Positions 61,008 through 64,000 of a stretch of DNA of 64,000 nt are shown in pieces. A model generated the notes under the pieces. That model was not told the DNA's origin. It was given only the letters and a program-made list of their open reading frames with translations, and did no database searches. The stretch comes from Limnanthes douglasii subsp. nivea (Eukaryota; Streptophyta; Magnoliopsida; Brassicales; Limnanthaceae): assembly GCA_036936605.1 (NCBI GenBank), contig JAUPFV010000001.1, positions 322,054,250-322,118,249 of the forward strand, written 5' to 3'. Position 1 is the first letter of the stretch; each line of letters opens with the position of its first letter. A program made the translations under genes and the position numbers.

Positions 61008-62858
61008 CAGTAGAAACCCAAGTCCGCAGCAATCGCCTCAGATTCTCCTTGCTATAGGGGCGGCCGTTTTCCCAGCAACCACTAAGAAAGACGAACCGAT
61101 GCTTCCAACCCTTATCACCCTCGAGAAATTCGATCACAATCTTCCAGGTGTTGGCCAAAGAAGAATAGAAGAAGGGAGATTTGGGGGATTTTGAGAGCCC
61201 TGACATGGCTATGTACTCGACCATTGGCATGGCCCGACCCGATAGACGCGAAGCCATGATGCACGACATCAGCGTATACCACGCGTTGGGCGTTAGCTGT
61301 GAGGGGAAGATGTTGAGGGTCTGAAAATATAGAGCTATCTCGGGATCCACAGGAAACTTGAGACCCAGTTGAACAGTTCGGTGAAGATCACAATTTCCCG
61401 TGACCGCACATGCACCAGCGTCTCCCCGGGTTCGAGAAATCGAACATTAATGCACTTCAAGATACCCCACCGGGTCAAAAACTCTTCCCGTTCTTCAGTA
61501 AAAAAATAGAGATACTTGCCCTCGAAGAGGGAAATGACATCGTCACGGGGCAACCAACGATGGTAGTTAGTAGTAATGACTGCCTCAATCTCCTCAGAAA
61601 GAGGCTCTTCGGGAGGAGTAGCTTCGCCACCAGCAATGGCAATACCTTCGCCCGCAGCCATAACATCCGTTTCCGGCTCTTTGGTATTATTTACCGGGAC
61701 TGCAACGGATTTAGGGGGCTAGCCGCAAGAGGGTCGGACGATTGAGTAGGAGGATCTGCGCCACCAGAACTGCTCCCGGTCCAAGCAAGTTGCACTTGTC
61801 GGTTAAGGCCCAGAAAAGTACGCGCGATATTGATGCTGGTCCGGTTCCCCTTAATATCACGAGTTAGTTCGACCATTTCAGGGGAGTTTTCCTTCACATG
61901 CGAAGTAGAGGTTGGAGAATCACCCATAGAAAGGAATTTAGCTTTGCCTCGTTTTCGGGGAGGAAAAAAAGTCGGAGTGGTATAAGAATTCACCGACGAA
62001 GGCGTCGGGCGATCGATGTGAGCAGCAGGGGAAGGTAGCGAACTGCTACTTGAAGAGTTAACGGTGTTATCTGGGGTACTCGTGTCAGATATGACCGGTA
62101 TAACTAAAGACTCAGCAGGAACCGGTTCGGGTAGAACGGGATCATGAGGCAGTGGCACGGTTACAAAAGGTTTCGAATTAGAATTCCAGATCAGTCCCGC
62201 GGCTCAATACTCTTCAGCGCGGTCACCAATGTTAGCCCACTCTTTGAATCCGAACACTGGCTTTTTCTTAGTTTTTGGTTTTGGCTTCGGGTACCTATTT
62301 CTCATAAAACAAGCTCTCTCTTTCTAGAATAATCTGGACAACACTTTCTCTCTCTAGAATGCCTCTGAGAGTGATTCATGTTTGTGAGGTATTTATAGGC
62401 AACCCCACCTAGCTGTTACGTGTACGGGGAAGTCCAAGCGATGAAAAGCAGTGGGAAGTCGAAAGGACTTCTTGAGAAACTGTGCAAACAAGCACGCTTC
62501 GAGTAATTGGTCAACACGTGTCGCCCTTAGTCAGACTAGCACAGTAGGCATGTACTAGCTAGCTCAGACAGAGGCATTAGAAGGGCCACATCAACCCGAT
62601 TTACTTTTCAAAACCTGATTACCAATCTAGGCCCATATAGAAGTCACTAAGAGAGATTGGAAGCAGACCCAAGATGACTCATAACAGCGTCGGGGCTAAA
62701 CGCGACCGACCATTTAATAAAAATATGGAGGGTCGGACATCAGTTGAAAGAAAAGGTCCGGCTTAGGTAAACCAATCAATCGATACCAGAGGCTAAGGGA
62801 CAGAGGCGCTCCAAGCTGATTCTTTTACAAGTTTTCATTCCCGTTGCTCTTGAAGACT

Positions 62859-62868
62859 GAGGGGCTAC
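62859..62868 (+). promoter_or_regulatory. Tat-2 polypurine tract
   Basis: GAGGGGCTAC immediately before the LTR TG, identical to the tract of Tat-1 (12041-12050). Confidence 0.8.
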
Positions 62869-63175
62869 TGATAAGGGAGCAATTCGCCAATATTAATAAA
62901 AAAGGAGTCAATTATAAATAGAAGGAAGTTAATATGTCTATTACAGTATTTATTGTTTATTAGAGGATAATGTGTAAACAAAGTATTTTATGAAGGACTA
63001 AAAGAGAAATAAAACAAGGCCACCAAGGACATTAATGGGTCCACCCTTCCCCACTATAAAAGGAGACCCGTTATTCTTGGTAGGTGGGACAGTTTTGAAT
63101 ATAATATTATCTTTCTACTTTCGCTCTCTAGAATATTCTCTCTAGAATATTGAGCCTTAGTCACATCAGGTCCAA
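62869..63175 (+). repeat. Tat-2 3' LTR (right end approximate)
   Basis: It starts TGATAAGGGAGCAATTCGCC after the polypurine tract. A TATA box TATAAAAG lies at 63055-63062. TTCTAGAATATT-like inverted blocks occur near 63125-63160. It probably ends with one of the CA dinucleotides between 63170 and 63240; with no partner LTR this cannot be fixed. Confidence 0.7.
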
Positions 63176-64000
63176 GATCCAATATTATTCTCTTTTGTCA
63201 TTTATTCTCTCATCATATATGTGTCACAAACATATTGGTTAAGAGGATTACAATATCCATAACTCACACGCGTCCAATATTGATAGGTCTATTTGGATCA
63301 CGCTATTCTTGGCTAAAGCTCAATAAATATACGCTACACTATTGTAGCTCAATAAATATACGCTACACTATTAGGGTAAAGCGTAGTGGGAGGGAATAAG
63401 TGCCATATGTATTATCTCTATTGCAAGGATCATTTCAAGACGCGAAAATTTTCCTAACGTTTGGACAAGGTTAAAACTATGTGGAAATATCTAATGACAC
63501 CACGGGTACACGTGGTTTTCAACCTCAACAACGAGAAACGCCATACTACGTTTCAATTGGATAAGGTTCATGACCAAATAACAACCAAGTGAGATAAAGT
63601 TATGTACGAGGCTCAAATGAACTACATAATGAAGAATGAAGAAATAAAGCGAACGAAATAGAATTGGCCTCACAGATAAGCAATAGTTTGCATTATCATT
63701 AAGTTATTATTGTTTTAGTTTATGAATTACTACGTAATCTCTAGTTCAGTATTTTAAGTCATAAGTTATCATTTTTTTAGTTTCTAAATTTTTAAGTTAT
63801 TGTTGTATATGTTTCCATTCAAATTTAAGGTTATTTTATTGTTTTTTTGCACCAAATCTTTGTAGCAACTTAATTTGATGATAAATTATTTTAAAATTCA
63901 AGTTTACATATTACAAGTAAGTGAAAATTAAAATTTTCACAAATGAGCACACTATGCAAAACCTTACGTGTCATCGCAGTTAATGTGAGTGAAACGATAT
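63176..64000. other. Right flank, no gene recognised
   Basis: AT-rich sequence with only short frames. It holds one short tandem repeat (63317-63372). Confidence 0.45.
63317..63372. repeat. 27-bp tandem repeat, two copies
   Basis: AGCTCAATAAATATACGCTA and the next seven bases occur at 63317-63343 and 63346-63372 without a mismatch, separated by GT. Confidence 0.9.

Larger units (their letters stand above)
59743..62305 (-). pseudogene. Tat-2 antisense ORF with Transposase_28-like domain (spliced)
   Basis: The likely ATG at 62305 opens MRNRYPKPKPKTKKK, a basic nuclear-signal-like start, then E-W-A-N-I-G, a TGA near 62206, and A-A-G-L in line with Tat-1's R-R-I-A-A-G-L. A Ser/Pro-rich stretch (to 61691) follows. 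After a one-base shift come AVITTNYHRWLPRDDV, LFEGKYLYFF, IVIFTELFNW and, after another shift, DPEIALYFQTL, PSQLTPNAWYTLMSCIMASRL and FLSGCWENGR, the core shared with Tat-1. The intron at 60897-61007 leads to exon 2: K-P-G-K then G-Y-A-R-K-H-W-G-R-A-F-H, a Lys/Glu-rich part (60713-60354) and a coiled coil with a final acidic tail (60357-59743). The function of the protein is unknown. Confidence 0.8.
53290..63175 (+). mobile_element. Tat-2: 5'-truncated Tat-type Ty3/gypsy element
   Basis: Same plan as Tat-1 but lacking the 5' LTR, leader and first part of gag. Present in order: gag, protease, RT, two RNase H domains, integrase, a 90-bp minisatellite, an antisense ORF, polypurine tract and 3' LTR. 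Protein similarity to Tat-1 is easily seen in every domain, but the DNA is more GC-rich and clearly different, so it is another family of the lineage. Pol keeps a 671-codon open frame. Without a second LTR the age cannot be judged, and the right border (about 63175) is approximate. Confidence 0.85.

Overview
The window looks like nuclear DNA of a flowering plant, probably a eudicot. The evidence is one intact INDETERMINATE DOMAIN (IDD) zinc-finger gene with ordinary GT-AG introns, set among plant-specific mobile elements: Tat-type Ty3/gypsy with archaeal-type RNase H and antisense ORFs, Ty1/copia, plant LINEs with DUF4283 and RNase H, hAT, and a MULE with an OTU-like tail and a plant mobile domain gene. 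Species cannot be told from the sequence alone. I see no sign of an organelle, bacterial genes, rRNA, tRNA genes or a CRISPR array.

Layout. 1-1414: 5' part of a decayed LTR element on the minus strand with its LTR. 1480-13228: one plant LINE 3' end, split by a complete 10.35-kb Tat-type gypsy element (2109-12459) with matching LTRs and a 5-bp target duplication. 14315-18946: a decayed minus-strand copia element with both LTRs. 19200-24400: an old plus-strand gypsy relic, itself interrupted by a hAT-like insertion (about 22290-23912). 24480-25465: 3' end and LTR of a second copia family (here called LTR-A). 27679-28430: LINE ORF1 relic, followed by an LTR related to the one at 1025-1414. 31110-38968: LTR-A copia on the minus strand, interrupted by a younger copia (33830-37036) that lacks its reverse transcriptase and its 3' LTR.

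39913-44021 holds the only gene that looks functional: a four-exon IDD transcription factor of 535 residues on the minus strand, with a long third intron and two repeat-rich coding stretches. 45370-51135 holds a decayed MULE transposase with an OTU-like C-terminal part on the plus strand, facing a decayed plant mobile domain (PMD) gene on the minus strand, with GC-rich motif clusters outside and between them. 53290 to about 63175 is a second Tat-type gypsy element, 5'-truncated, with a 90-bp minisatellite after pol, an antisense ORF and a 3' LTR.

How parts relate. The two Tat elements share one plan: gag, protease, RT, two RNase H domains, integrase, spacer, a long antisense ORF with a Transposase_28-like domain, polypurine tract, LTR. 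In both, the antisense ORF contains an intron at the same codon and in the same phase, which is the most interesting structural observation here. The MULE-OTU plus PMD pair is the second. All element genes except the IDD gene carry stops, frameshifts or deletions, so they are annotated as pseudogenes.
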